Positions 20,912 to 33,138 of a DNA stretch of 50,279 nucleotides are shown here, piece after piece. The number at the start of each line of letters is the position of its first letter. Within the stretch, counting starts at the first letter, position 1. The notes beneath the pieces were generated by a model. The model was not told the DNA's origin, ran no database searches, and saw only the letters and a program-made list of their open reading frames with translations. The position numbers and the translations under genes are program-made. Source of the stretch: Hypsibius dujardini (taxonomy: Eukaryota > Tardigrada > Eutardigrada > Parachela > Hypsibiidae); contig LRSR01000756.1 in the NCBI GenBank assembly GCA_001579985.1, positions 1-50,279 of the forward strand, in the 5' to 3' direction.

Positions 20912-22780
20912 TTACTCCAAATCGGGCCTGTCCTCCACTAGGTCGCTACGCAGCCAATCCATCAAATCTGAAATGATAGGGATATTTTCGGGCGACGCCG
21001 GTACGTGAGCAGCGACCTCGTCATCATCACTCATGTCTTCGTAGTCTTCCTCCTAGTCATCCGGCGCACAGTGGTGATTTTTACAGGCGACCTGCGTGGC
21101 AAAATATGCGCCACACGTCTTGCAGACCATGCGATCCAACTTCCCACCCTTTCGTAAGGGGCAGTAGTAATCGAACGGCAGTGCCGCACAATGTCCTACA
21201 ACACTGTGGCTACTGCGATCAAAACAAAGTAAACAGTGAAAGCAGCAAAGCATAAAGGGATGTAGCCGAAAAAATATTAGTGAAAATGGGAATGGCTAAA
21301 CAAACAAACGTTACTGAATAATTAGTGCTATTTGTATAGACAGCTGGCAATACACGCAGTAATTTCATGAAGTGTTCTTCTGTGAGATCTGTTCCTTCTA
21401 GGAGCCACTGTTCCATTTGTTCTGCAAGAGAAGAAGATATATGACTTATTTGTAGGCCAATTATGACGCTCCATATTTGCGACAGATTTCGTTATGTTTA
21501 TTAAATAAAATTTTACGGTGATATGGGTTTAATTTTAGCACTTTGTCTACTATAATACGTGCGAATAATAATGTGAAAGGTGACAGATATCATATACAGA
21601 CAGGTTTTTCGTAATTTTTGCTGGGGAAACATAATCTCAATAAATAATTAACAAAAATTATAATTGCCATCCCCCACCACCGCTCCATTTAATCAAGCAG
21701 GGACTATTGCATGCACTCCCTTCAGTGTGCCCTTTTATGGGATTGAACTCACTTTCTATCATGATCTTTTCTTCTGTTTTGAGTTCGGGCTTTTCCGCAC
21801 GTTTGGCACCAGATTCAGTAGCGACGGAGTTCATCTTCTCCATGTAGATAAAATCGATGTCAAAAGCTGCACGAATGGCCTTCCTCCAATGAATTTGCTC
21901 CAGCATAACATTCTGCAAATAAAACGCTGAATCATTATTTTGTTAAAGAAATAAACTTAAGCGTTCTATTCAATATCGAACACCAATTCCAATGAAATCA
22001 GATCGCGGAAGTACGTACCAACACTTGTCGCTTTTGTTCTGGGTTCGGTTCTTCTGCAGAGTTGCTGCTCGATGGAATGCTCTCCTTTAAAGAGGTAGAG
22101 TTTTACTACTAGGTATTTGAGTGCCTAAACGAGGAAATTGAAGAGTATTGTCGTCAATGTTGTCGGAACCAGCGACAATTGTTGGTATAATTTCTCGGAA
22201 GATATAGCAAGAAAACTTCTTGCGACCCTCAAGGAGAGGTGCGTGTGCATGCACAACAATAGTTAGCATGACTCACACTGTGCCGAATAGTAATGTTGTA
22301 CATAGTGCTGAAATATCTTCGCTAAAAAGGCAATATAAAATTGTTCCCGTAATATATGTAGTAATTATGTAAATGTCATATACTCCATCACAATCGATGA
22401 TTGTTCTTTGTTGGAATGGAAAGTAGATACACGGTTTAATGCCTATGAGGAAGCTTACGTCGAGGCAGATGTACTGAAAAAAAGTTAAATTCCCGTTTAG
22501 TTCATTTGCAATTAGTCCAGCCCGTATAATTCATTTGTCTCTCGTGCAAAATTGATCTAAAAAAAATTCTTGTACCTTCTCCTTAGGGATCACAGTGAAC
22601 AAAGTTGCTACGTTCCATGCGCCAATGAGCCGACGACGGTATATGATTAATTTGTATAAATGAGTTTGGCAGTAGAGGAGCTCAAATATCTCCAAAAAAA
22701 ATATTGTCCAACGCGTACAGGATAGCAGACAATGTAGGAACAGGAGCGTACGGTGGCGCGGCGATACCGTTAAGACCAGA
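20912..22780 (-). CDS. Unrecognised multi-exon gene with a Cys/His cluster and acidic tail
   Basis: Several minus-strand coding blocks with good splice signals are seen. Block to 22563 reads LEIFELLYCQTHLYKL and NVATLFTVIPKEK, with a GTACAA donor. Block 22473 to about 22275 follows a ctttttttcag acceptor in matching phase 0 and is hydrophobic (YIITTYITGTILYCLF), with a GTGAGT donor. A block at about 22090-22018 ends EEPNPEQKRQVL. Block from 21917 (tttgcag) reads QIHWRKAIRAAFDIDFIYME. Block from 21421 (ttcttctcttgcag) reads QWLLEGTDLTEEHFMKLLR. The last block has CPLRKGGKLDRMVCKTCG and ATQVACKNHHC, a C-x2-C-x12-H cluster. An in-frame TAG (21053-21055) follows, then an open acidic tail (EEDYEDMSDDDE) to TAA at 20912, with AATAAA overlapping it (20908-20913). 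I do not recognise the family. The order of the inner exons is tentative, and more than one gene may be involved. Confidence 0.45.
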
Positions 22781-22899
22781 TGGACACACCCATAACTTCG
22801 ACGGCCAGTGGATCAGCGTGTATTCTGGTGTCTTGTCGTACATTTATAACTCTATACTCATATAGTTCCTCGGAAACAAATTCCGGTATGTCATGCACC

Positions 22900-23060
22900 G
22901 GGTTCTTGCCCAGAAAGACGACAGAAAAATCTGGTGAGCAGTTCTTGCCACATTCTCGCACAGTTCTTGGCCAGAAAACTGGGAGATGTTCTGCCGAGAA
23001 GTTTCTGACCAATTCTTGCCTCTTCTGGGCCAGCACTGGGCAAGAACTGGCGAGAAAATG
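22900..23060. repeat. Imperfect short tandem repeats
   Basis: Repeated ttcttgcccagaaa / ttcttggccagaaaa-like units on the plus strand. They explain the overlapping open frames on both strands here (22770-23149). Confidence 0.5.
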
Positions 23061-23314
23061 CTTTCTCGCACCATCTCGTCCGAAAGTTTAGCGCTGGGCA
23101 GAACCCTCGCAAATTCGGAATTATATAGGCAAACATACCAGCCAACCAAAAAGGGAACGCTTAAAACTGTATCAAACCGACCTTAATCCGCCACTACTCG
23201 AAACGGTATGTTTTTGTGACAGATTTGAGGCAAAGCCTTTCGAACAATTGTTTCGTGATGATCTGGTATTGCGGAACAAAGGCTGTACCAATATGTCTGC
23301 TCAAAATTCAGTTA

Positions 23315-23425
23315 CACACGTGGCCACAAGACAGCGCCAGCCGAGTCAAACCATTTAGCTCGTTCATACGCGCTAACCAAGGTAAATGGTTTGACTCGGG
23401 TAGCGCTATCTTGTGGCCACGTGCT
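23315..23425. mobile_element. 111 bp foldback MITE
   Basis: The left arm has cacgtggccacaaga, cgcc and gagtcaaaccattta. The right arm has their inverse: taaatggtttgactc, then tcttgtggccacgtg. A TA is found at each outer edge (23313-23314 and 23426-23427). The whole element is a hairpin with a short loop. Confidence 0.75.
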
Positions 23426-23429
23426 TAGT

Positions 23430-24397
23430 GCGGACCCCAAATTTGTTTTTAACTGCTGTTTATTTAATGTTTGATCAACCGTATTTGTTTCAACAATTAA
23501 GAAAGGGAATTGCCGGAATAGGCCTATAGCTGCAAGCGACTACAGAAGTAAACGAGTGTTAGTTTCGCCATACCGGTACCTCACTGGAGGAAAGAAATAC
23601 GAATAAACGACTGATGTCCTAATAACCATTTGCAAGATCTGCTTGGTGCAGGCATATCCGGTTCTATAACCGCCCCCCCTCCCACATGAAATTTTAACTA
23701 AAAACTAAATATTTATTAATGGCAAGTCGGATCATTTTACCTATGGTGTTACACGAAAATCAAAAAATGACGTGAACCGAAATAATAACTGGTAGTTGAT
23801 ATGTACCAGAACACAGATCTCTCACCCTTGGGTTACATATGTGACGGTTTACCCACTTGACAAACGTTTTCGTAAAGGACAATATGTATCTAGGGGAAAA
23901 AATTAAATTTACAATCCAAAAAAGCACCCATGACATTTCTTAGCGCTAGTGCACATCATTGTTACCTTGGGGGGGGGGGATATGAAAACTAAGCTAACCG
24001 CAGTAAGTATTGACTGGGATTTACAAATGCTAGGAAAAATATTAACTAGCAATAATCTTGGGCTAGACTTCAGTACATTTGGAATTTAGAAAGTAATGTT
24101 GTTGATATTAATGTCTAGCATTAAGCGAGCGGATTATGTCATCTGCCGCCGATATTCAGAGAAACCGGACTCATCCCTGGGATTATTCCATAAGATGTCG
24201 CTTAATTCAAGACGATTAGATTCTAGCACCATGTGCTTCAAGATGCACTGTAATTAGAGGATGCAATCGTGCTTCCCATCGTCGACAGGAATCTAACAGA
24301 TACTCTTCCTTTTCATGCAAAAAGTAATGTTACTCTTCCGGCAAAGTTTGAACTGTCTCACTCACTACCTTCCTGATATATACTGAACAGTTCCGAA
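23430..24397. other. Upstream region of receptor gene A, no exon seen
   Basis: AT-rich with a G run at about 23970-23979. The last 250 bases resemble in part the region before gene B (for example gattattccat / gattatttcattta, and tcatgcaaaaagtaat / catgaataaagtaat), so the promoter regions of A and B are also paralogous. No defined promoter element can be named. Confidence 0.4.
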
Positions 24398-24946
24398 ATG
24401 AAACCCTGCAATGAGTTCGTGGCGAGGCTGATACTAGTACTTTTCTTTTTCACCCGCATGCTGGTTATGGGAAGGGAAAATGTTATTCGAGTCGATATCG
24501 CCTGTCCGGGATACATTAACATTTCCATAGCTCAAAGTGCGCTGGGGTACAACGGACCGGCCTTCGAAGCAGCCGTAGCCGAGAGCAATATGCATTATGC
24601 GGGTGTGTTCAACTTCACATTGAGCTTCCTCACGGATGACCGCAGAATTCGGGATGGATTTGATTTCACAGCGGAAAGTCTGGAACTGATAACATCCTGG
24701 TATTACAAACGGCATGAAGATCTCTCAGACAAAGTAGTTCGTGTTATAATAACCCCAGGTGAGATCAAAAGTCTAAAATAAACATCATACTCAAAAGATT
24801 ATTTGGATGTTTTTTTCAAAGGGTCTATTGATGGTAGCAATGTTCAACAGCTGATGGCTAACTGGGGAACGATGGCCATTTTAACGTAAAACAGGCCTTG
24901 GTGTTTATACTAATAATAACAAAATACCATCTGTTCTGTTTGTCCA

Positions 24947-24979
<33 letters not shown>

Positions 24980-24980
24980 T

Positions 24981-25015
<35 letters not shown>

Positions 25016-28000
25016 TGTTGTCTGTCTGTCTGTCTAACTGTCTGTCTGTCTGTCTGTCTACCTGTCTATCTGTCTGTTTGTTTGTTTGTCTGTCTGTCTA
25101 ACTGTCTGTCTGTCTGTCTGTCTATCTGTCATCTGTTTGTTTGTATTTCGTTTGTTTTTCTCTCTCTCTCTCTGTCGGCTTGTTAGTTTGTCTGTCTGTT
25201 TGTCTTTGTGCCTGCCTGTTTGTCTGTCTGCCTTTAGTTAACAATTGGTCTGCTATTTTAGGAGTGCCAGCACTAAATCTAATTACAAGCTCCCGGCTCC
25301 TCTTATATTGGGCTTCAGCTTTACTACCCTCGGACCCATTGCCGTGACTTTTATTGATATTCTTCGCATGTTTAATTGGACAACCGTCTTCCTCGTCACC
25401 GATTACGGCGCTTCAGAGGGCGTCTTTGCTTACCTGGCAGTCGAATTCATCCAGGCTGTAGCAGACATTAACGCTGACGCGAAGCGGAAACTATTCACGC
25501 TCCACCAGCGCCGTGTAACTTCCGGAAAACCAGTTCCATTTCAGGCCCAACTGATCGACGTATTGACAGAATTTCAAAGTACCAGCCGAGGTATAGCTAA
25601 ATATTCAGAATGAGCACACGCGTTTGTTCTGTAGTACTGTGAAACCGAAAGTATTGTTTGTGTCCTTCCAGTGATGATATTTCTCGGACGAGGCGAATTC
25701 TTACGACAATTGCTGGTAAATTTGGAGTAAATAATTTCATACAAGGGGTTGCAACGGTGGCATACACGCCAATCTGCCTGAATCGTTTTTACAAATAGTG
25801 GACAGTTTTAAAAAATATTTCATTTGCCCTTATGCTCCGGTTTTAACGGAGAAAAAATCCGAAGCTCTCTGAGTATCATGTAGCATTACTATTCTGTTCA
25901 GCAGTTGAGTGTTTGATCAACCGTTTTCAAAAACTGTCAGTTCATTCTCATGGCTGAATACAGCCGGTGAGCTTGCAGTGTGCTGGTTTATAGTAAAATA
26001 ATCATGAAAATGATTAAAATTTGTGTTACAAAGAAATTATCTTTAGTAGTTTTTGTTGTTCAGGTTTTGCTAAACTTCAAACCTAGGCGTACTGCGGAAG
26101 ATCTCTTCTCGCTGCACAGTTAACTTACTAAAAAATAAGTTTAAACATTTTCCTAATCCAAAATTATTTTTCGAGTAGTATCAAAGAAAACATTTTTACG
26201 ACAGCGTGGGGGGGGGGGGCGGAGCCATAACCTCTGATGTATCCGGGCTAGAATACGGAAAACCTACAAGCGTCTAATAGCTTCGCCTCCTAACGTCCAA
26301 AAACATTCTCCTTGATTCCAGTAGATTTAAAATAAATTTTAGGATTGAGTGGTGACAAAAAATCGTTTAATTTCAACTTTCTTGAAATTAACGTTTTTCT
26401 ACAGCTAACAGCACATCGACTGAATATGACAACGGGGGATTATGTCTATCTTGCCTATGAACCGACTCCGGTTCTGCGAGCCGAGGCCAACGTCACCTGG
26501 CAGAAAGGAGATGGCGATGATGTGGTAGGATCTTTCTCTCCTCATGCATACAATGCCAGCACCAGTCGATTCACGTATCTTTCAATTGTTCTGAGATACG
26601 AGTATCATGTTCGTGATTATGCTACTTTGATTACATTTTTTTAGACGGCCCAGGACGCCTTCAGGTCACTCCTGTTAGTCCACTTGCACGATAGCGAGAG
26701 GCAACGACTGCAATCTCCCAAGGTTACTGCCTTAGCAGAGTGGGTGAGGCAGCGTTCCCGAGAAGAGTTTAACGTCACCGTTTCCGCCAATCAAACGGTA
26801 CGTTCTCCCGTTTTATATTCATGTATTGGGGGTGAGGGGATTTTGCCTGCTGTAATGTTCATCGCCTTCATGAAGCAGACATAAGAAAGAGACCTAGTTC
26901 TACAAAGCTGCAATTTTCTGATAATTTAACATTAAGTTGAAAATATTGACATTAAATATACTGATCTAAAATATGGCTATTTTTCGATTGAAATGTCTTC
27001 TAATTACTTCGATATGAATTATGGATCCTGCCAATCTAAAATTGATATATCTGCATGTGGTATGATGGCACGAAAAATTGTGGACTACAATGTCGTTTTT
27101 AAATTCTGTACTTCTTCCAAACCAAAATAGCTGTTGCGGGTTTGAATAAAAAGATTCCTGTCGGTTGACTGTCTGACAGCGCCTGTAACGCTTTGCCACT
27201 CAATTGGCGCGCCCTCTTAGGCCGTTAAAAAAAGCGTTAAATATATTATGACTAGATAATATTTCCAACCTTTTTAATATTATGACTAGATAATATTTCC
27301 AACCTTTTTAATAATATAGCGATATAATATTTTTAACCGTTTTACTACTAAATGCTGTGGACAGTATATCTACAACATCCCAGCTGTACTTGATTATTTA
27401 ATGGATGGCGGAATTTTCGCAGAAGTGCTGTTAATGCGCTTCACACTTTTACTTAGCCTGTTCCGGGAGTGATTAGCGCTTATCGCAGCGTTGAGATTTT
27501 CGCTCAGGTAAGCCCAATATTTCCTGGCCCATTATGATTTAGTCATTTCAACGCACGTGCTTGAATCAGTGCAAGAGTAATACTCTACTTATCATCCACA
27601 TCCTAGGTATTAAATGAGTCCAGACATCGACATGGTACTGCCTCGTTGTACGATGGGTTCACGCTGTCTCGAGCCTTCCTCAATCGTTCCTTCCCTGGCG
27701 ATCTGTCGGATGTTTTCATCGACCAATCAGGCACCCGCCGTGTGGAATACGTTCTGGTGTATTTCGATGCCTATAGGAATCACCGTCGCCAGGTAAACTA
27801 TCAGCGGGTTAGTGGCTGCTAATTGAATTATAATTGTGCTTCGGATTTGTGCTGCATTAGCGACAGTGCGGCCATCGATAAAATGCGTAAAAAATATTTT
27901 CAAAAAACGATACAAAAACGGTATCAGCGAGCAAGCCAAATGCGACCAGTGAATTTTGGAAATTCACCGATCGAATTTCCGTGACAACTCCGGCTGATCA

Positions 28001-30124
28001 CTTGTTCAAACTCGTTCATCAAACTTGTTTGATACATTTTGTTGTTGATTGATGGCAAACGTTGACGACCGCATTTTCGCTATCACCAGTGTAGTATAAA
28101 TACACATCGAAAACTTTGCAGGTGTTTCTGCGACAAGTAAAGGGAGAAAATTTTACCATGCATATTGTGGAGAAGATTGCTGATTCCTGGCCAGGAAGTC
28201 AGTGGCCGCCACGAAATGAACCACTATGTGGCTATCGAAATGAAAAGCCAACCTGCTTAAAAGGTCAGCTCGTCATTGTCAAAGTTCGCATGGTCAAACT
28301 GTCAGCTATTTGGCCATAATGGCCGCAGCGAATAAAATTACCTTTTTTTTCGCTTAAATTTCCACGTCCAGGAAACTCGTTTTTGCAAATTGTGAGCCTT
28401 GCAACTGCCGCTGCCGTCGTCGTACTTTGCGTCATATGCCTTGCAGTTCACAGGTAAATAGAAAACTGCATTCATATGCCGGTTCGTTGGCGTTGTGCTT
28501 TAATATTTTCAATGTCTGAGATCAGAGTGTCTGTCTATTGTTGGAACGGCACGTTTTCGAGGATAGAACGGCAAAGGTCAGAATGTCTGATTATAAAGTG
28601 TCTCTTAGGACGGTGTGTCTGCTTGGACGGAAAGTCTCAAGGGGGAACGTGTGAGGACAATGTGTTTATTGGAAAAACATGTCTGATTGGACAAAACGTC
28701 TGATGCCAAAATAACAAGTCGATCAGGGCACACAAAAATTTAGCAACTGTCTGGAGGACAGAATGTAGAGGGATAAAATTCTGATATGTCGCATAAACAG
28801 GTGCATCGTCGTTTGCATCTAAGCTGACGTTTTTGTCGTTTAATGGCTTCCGTTTATGCCTTTCTACCCCTCCTAGCCCCCCAGTAAGCACGGGGATAAA
28901 TTAAGCCATGTATCTAGCCAGTTTTCTAAAATTCTGGCTTTATTAAACAGATAGACTGGCTTTATTTTATCTAAATGGCTGAAAAAAAATGCCGGGTTGA
29001 CTTAATTCTCGGCAAAATAAGCCTTGTGATGTCTAGGTGGCTGATTGACTTGCAGAAAATTCGATAAGACATGAAAAGTTAGGTGTCATTCGCAATGTTA
29101 AAAACTAATTTTTACCGTCGAAATGTTCCAGTATTTTCTGAGTCACTTACTAAGACCACTCTTTTCATCAGTCTAAATTTATGTGAAACGATATGTGTGA
29201 GCTTTCAAAATTTATACGCCTTATTCATTCTTATTCGAAAGGCGAGCAGACTGTAAGTTTTTAAAATATAAATGACAAAAATAAAAGTCTGTGCAGGGTG
29301 CCCAAGGTTTGGCATCTTGTGGGACACCATGGTGGGATTTCTGATTATTTTAGAACACGGCGAAATGTGTCCAACAATTGTTCTGAAACAGTTTTAGCAT
29401 TTTCGCGAAGAATTGCTAAACTTATGCTTTCACGTTTCACGGCCCTGGAAAGAGTAGAACAATATTCAAGCGCTATTATACCTTGGTTTGCGATAAATTT
29501 GCAATACACTGAAAATCCTGAGATTCGAACGGTCACATGAGTTTATTTCCATCGAACGGTTTGCTCAGAGCCGGGTTTTGCTAGCTTGGAGTTTGAGAGA
29601 GTAAAGTAGAAACGATACTGCGACTTCGTTCGAATCTCATGGCTTTCACTGTAATTTTTATATGAAAGGAAAAAATCTTTTTGTCCACCAAATGCGTACT
29701 AGGGTCTGTATACAATCCTTTTTTTAGCCAGTTGGGGTTAATTCTGGAAGTCGGATTAAATTTGTCCTACTTCCCAAAATCCTAAACATTTCGGAATTTT
29801 AACGAGTATATTTTCTGGCAAAATTTTTGCCGGATTTTGTGCGGAAAATTAGACGGAAGGATATCTTTCTGTATGTGTAAAGGGAACTAGGGCTAAAGGT
29901 CCTTTGTTTGCAGGTGGATGCAGGCTATGCGTCTCCTACATCTTCTTTGGTGGAGTTTGGATTCGAGCCTGCTAGTGATTGAAGAACGGCGACCGCTTCG
30001 GCGAATTCAATCCATCATCCAGCGAGTCGGCACATTCGCTCGGTGCTTGGGTTCGCGCGTTGAGCTCGACCATTCGGCCACCCGGTTTGCCTTAATGGTC
30101 CAAAAATCGAATTCAGGCTACTGA
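24398..30124 (+). CDS. Receptor A: ANF-receptor ectodomain, one TM helix, short tail (11 exons, 580 aa)
   Basis: Exons: 24398-24758, 24822-24885, 25262-25590, 25672-25715, 26405-26524, 26645-26797, 27457-27507, 27607-27792, 28122-28263, 28372-28453, 29914-30124. All have GT/AG ends, phases agree and the sum is 1743 bases. After a signal peptide, the ectodomain has the type-1 periplasmic-binding fold of natriuretic-peptide and receptor guanylyl cyclase (RGC) proteins: NWTTVFLVTDYG, VMIFLGRGEFLRQLL, then LYDGFTLSRAFLNRSFPGDL. Many N-glycosylation sites are present (NIS, NFT, NWT, NMT, NVT). The juxtamembrane segment, WPPRNEPLCGYRNEKPTC, is the conserved W...PP...P.CG[FY]...C of RGCs. TM helix: IVSLATAAAVVVLCVICLAV. 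The tail of about 70 residues starts RLLHLLWWSLDSSLLV, like the first residues after the TM in RGCs, then stops. No kinase-homology or cyclase domain follows. Intron 2 holds a TCTG microsatellite. Confidence 0.85.
24930..25235 (+). repeat. TCTG tetranucleotide microsatellite
   Basis: Interrupted (TGTC)n array of about 300 bases in intron 2 of receptor A. The matching intron of receptor B has only a few units (about 33680-33700), so the array grew after the two genes separated. It creates artefact frames rich in Cys, Leu, Ser and Val. Confidence 0.92.
27240..27345 (+). repeat. 34 bp tandem repeat, three copies
   Basis: Two near-perfect copies of a unit containing attatgactagataatattt and ccaacctttttaat, and a third diverged copy. 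It lies in intron 6 of receptor A. Confidence 0.8.
27855..28080. mobile_element. Dispersed foldback repeat, copy in intron 8 of receptor A
   Basis: The end at 27855-27930 (gacagtgcggc...ggtatc) is the inverse of 40605-40672. The inner part, 27922-28080, matches 40425-40580 and 20190-20345 directly. Together these describe a non-autonomous element with an inverted end starting gacagtgcggc. Its full extent is not defined. Confidence 0.6.
28886..29900 (+). repeat. Intron block of receptor A duplicated downstream (copy 1)
   Basis: Starting at agcacggggataaattaagc, this intron-10 sequence matches 31136-32380 in the same orientation with small changes. The second copy carries extra insertions, including a 151 bp hairpin element. 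No exon lies inside. The block ends just before exon 11, so only intron sequence was copied, or the block is itself an interspersed element. Confidence 0.8.
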
Positions 30125-31135
30125 TTCCCAGGCAATAGTTGTGGTGACAAAAGATAAAAATAGGGTTGTTGGAACACGCCCAACAAGTCCCCATATCCAA
30201 TCATTATAGCTCTTTAACTCACTAGTACCTTGCGAAGTTAGTAAGTCTATCTACCCTATTAACCCTATTCTGCTGCTACAGCTAATTACTTGTACGTAAT
30301 CCTTATGTATGTGCTATTTACTATCACTTCTATAGTTAACACTTTACTATGCAATAATATGTTCTGTTAGTTTTAGGGGCAGTAATACATCTTCTTTCCT
30401 TTCTTCCAGTTCTCATTCTCTACATATCTATACTGTCAGTCTAATAAACTTGTTATCTATCAAACTTCCTGTTGATAGATCTAACAGGGTATAACTCGAC
30501 CGACGATATAATGGCCGGCAATTTCTCACTGCCCAATGCCTGTGTAGAGCTCTATTGCCCTGTTTGCTGCGTAACCCGTTTTATTGCGCAATCCATTTAA
30601 TGTACTCATCTCTATATGTTTAACATCTTGAATCGAATATTTCGTTCGGTAAAATTTGTCATATAAAAAGAAACAACCAAATCAAGGTGTAGTCATGCCT
30701 TATCACAAAATCTATATTTCAATTTCAGATTTGCCTAGAGTAAAAGCAAGCTCTTTCTCAAACTGAAAACGTTCGGAACTTCAGTTTATATAATACACTA
30801 ACTGTATAAATTAAAGCGTTTTACTAACTGAGGAAGTATTTCAGATGCCGAATTCTTCCACTTTAAAAAAATGTTAATAGAATTACATTTATACTTGAAA
30901 TTTATTTCACCGCTGTTGTCCCAATAACTTTTTTTTGGCAGACATGAAAAGCTGGGAAAACAATGGAAGATTTCAGTTTTATTGATTTTGCTTGTGAGAA
31001 CATCGATTTTCAGAAAAGATTACATTTTATCATTTTTGGCACAGTTCTTCTAAACATTTAATTTGGAATTGACTGGCATTGGAAGAATCAATGTTGGTTT
31101 GATGGGGCGGGGCTGTGGGTCATCTCTCCCTTGTA

Positions 31136-32380
31136 AGCACGGGGATAAATTAAGCCATGTATCTAGCCAGTTTCCTTAAATTCTGGCTTTATTTGACGGA
31201 TAAACTGGCTTTATGATATGTACATGACTGAAAAAATGCCGGGTTGGCTTAATTCTTAGCAGATAAGTTTTGTGATATGTCTAGATAGCTGATTGACTTG
31301 CAGAAAAGCCAATAAGACATGAAAAGAGCCAGGTGTCATTCGCAATATTCAAAACTAATATTTACCGTCAAAATGTTCCCGTGTTTTCTGAGTCACCTAC
31401 TAAGTCTTTCTCCGTAGTACATATGAAAAATTAAGTACAATAGGTCATAGAAAAAGTCAATTTTTCACATAAATTACACGCCATTCCGCACAGAATTCGT
31501 AAGGTCGTTCACAGGGCGTGTGGTCACTCTTTTTATCAGTTTAAATTTATGTGAAACGATATGTGTGAGCTTTCAAAATTCTTATGTCTTACCAAGCAAA
31601 CGCGGTGAGTTGAATCGCTGCATGGGTTGAATCGGTTGGGTGGCGGAGGGCGCCACAAATGAAGCTGAATGAGTGTTGTTTACAATTTACACTTGTGGCG
31701 CCCTCCGCCACCCGACCGATTCAACTCACCGCGTTTGCCTGGTATTCAGTCTAATTCGAAATGCGAGCAGACTGTAAGTTTTTAGAAATAAATGACAGAA
31801 ATAAAAATCTGTGCAGGGTGCCCAGGGTTCGGCATCTTGTGGGACACCATGATGGGATTTCTGATTATTTTAGAACACGGCGAAATATGTGTCCAAAAAT
31901 AGTTTTAAAACAGTTTTAGCATTTTCGCGAAAAATTGCGAAACTTACGCTTTCACGTTTCACGGGTGTGGGAAGACTGGAACAATATCCAGGCGCTATTA
32001 TACTTTGGTTTGTCAAGCGTCAGTAGTTAAAGGCTCAAGAGATTCGATGTTTAGCCCATCTGAACAAAACTTTTGAAAACAATTTCCAGAACTGTTTCCA
32101 AACAAACACAGGTTAACAATATTATAAATCGTATGACAGAAGTCTAAAGAAAGATGAAAGCATTGACTAGAACTTTTCTTTTCGTACACTTCTCGTACAC
32201 CGGATGTGTACTAGGGTTTGTATATTATCCTATTTTTGGCAATTTGGGTCAATTCTGGAAGTCGGATTAAATTTGTCTTACTTCCCAAAATCCTAAAAAT
32301 TTCGGAATTTCAACAAGTATTGAAAAAATTGCGGAAAATTAGACGGAAAGATATCTTTCTGTATGTGTAATGGGAACTAG
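31136..32380 (+). repeat. Intron block of receptor A duplicated downstream (copy 2)
   Basis: Matches 28886-29900, from agcacggggataaattaagc through tttgtgggacaccat-type sequence to atatctttctgtatgtgtaa. It has two extra segments relative to copy 1: about 31400-31520, and the hairpin element at 31592-31742. Confidence 0.8.
31592..31742. mobile_element. 151 bp hairpin MITE
   Basis: The left arm CCAAGCAAACGCGGTGAGTT and the right arm AACTCACCGCGTTTGCCTGG are inverse copies with one mismatch. The inner part also pairs (gtggcggagggcgccacaa). TA flanks both ends (31590-31591 and 31743-31744). The element is absent from the matching place in copy 1 of the intron block, which shows an empty site. 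Confidence 0.9.
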
Positions 32381-33138
32381 GGTCTGCAATCCTACTCGTA
32401 ATTTCTCTGTTAGCCCCAAGAATGGCATGAAGCTGCATCCTCTGATATCCAAAGGGATTTTACAAACGCTAATAAATTTCAGACTGAATTTTGAAAGGGA
32501 TTGCGTCAAAAATCATCAAATGAAGTCGTATGTGAAAATCGACGTTTTTAACCTAAAATGGAATGAAACTGGAATCTTCCATTGTTTCTCAACTTTGAAA
32601 TTTAGCAAAATAGGCTACAAAAGCCCCCCCCCCCTGCCTGGCCGAGGGGGTCAGCTTCATTATTTAAAGAGTGTAAGGGGCCGGGAAGGGGGGGGGTGGT
32701 GGGATCGCCCTTGGCCGATAAGCTAATAAAAGAACTAACCAAGATCACCTAAAATCAATAAAGTAATTAACTTTTGTAGAACTTTTATAAAAGTTAATTA
32801 CGTTATTAATCGCCACAATTCATTGGCCAGACATGAACTATTTATAATCAGACGTGATTAATTTTCGCGTCAAGCATCAATACGTCTTCTGCAGCTCATA
32901 ATCAGAGAAATAAGCTGCAAGTGTGGGATTATTTCATTTAGCCGCCTCGGGATAATGAGAACTTATCTGTGCCTCCCATAATTCAGAGGCACTCCTGCTA
33001 CCGCACTTGTTATGTGAAGCGATCGCACTTATGCCACCGTCATCAAATTCTAAATGTTCTTCTTTTTCATGAATAAAGTAATAATAATTGCCAGTCAAGG
33101 GTTGAAACACTTCGTCGGTTTCCTCATATAATTCTAAC

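Larger units (their letters stand above)
30125..33138. other. Spacer between receptors A and B
   Basis: Contains the second copy of the intron-10 block and AT-rich sequence. A plus-strand open frame at 32370-32726 ends in G and C runs and shows no family features. About 33060-33138 lies directly upstream of the start codon of receptor B. Confidence 0.45.

Noticed and set aside
22770-23149. Overlapping minus-strand frames of 84-101 codons
   Set aside because: All frames share the repeated ttcttgcccagaaa-like units, so openness is due to the repeat. A first exon of the neighbouring gene here cannot be excluded but is not supported.
24898-25347. Cys/Leu/Ser/Val-rich open frames
   Set aside because: They are translations of the TCTG microsatellite in intron 2 of receptor A.
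27614-27796. Open frame starting with a Met in exon 8 of receptor A (and the matching one at 35772-35954)
   Set aside because: It is a shadow frame. The phase joined to neighbouring exons reads the ANF-receptor motif LYDGFTLSRAFLNRSFPGDL.
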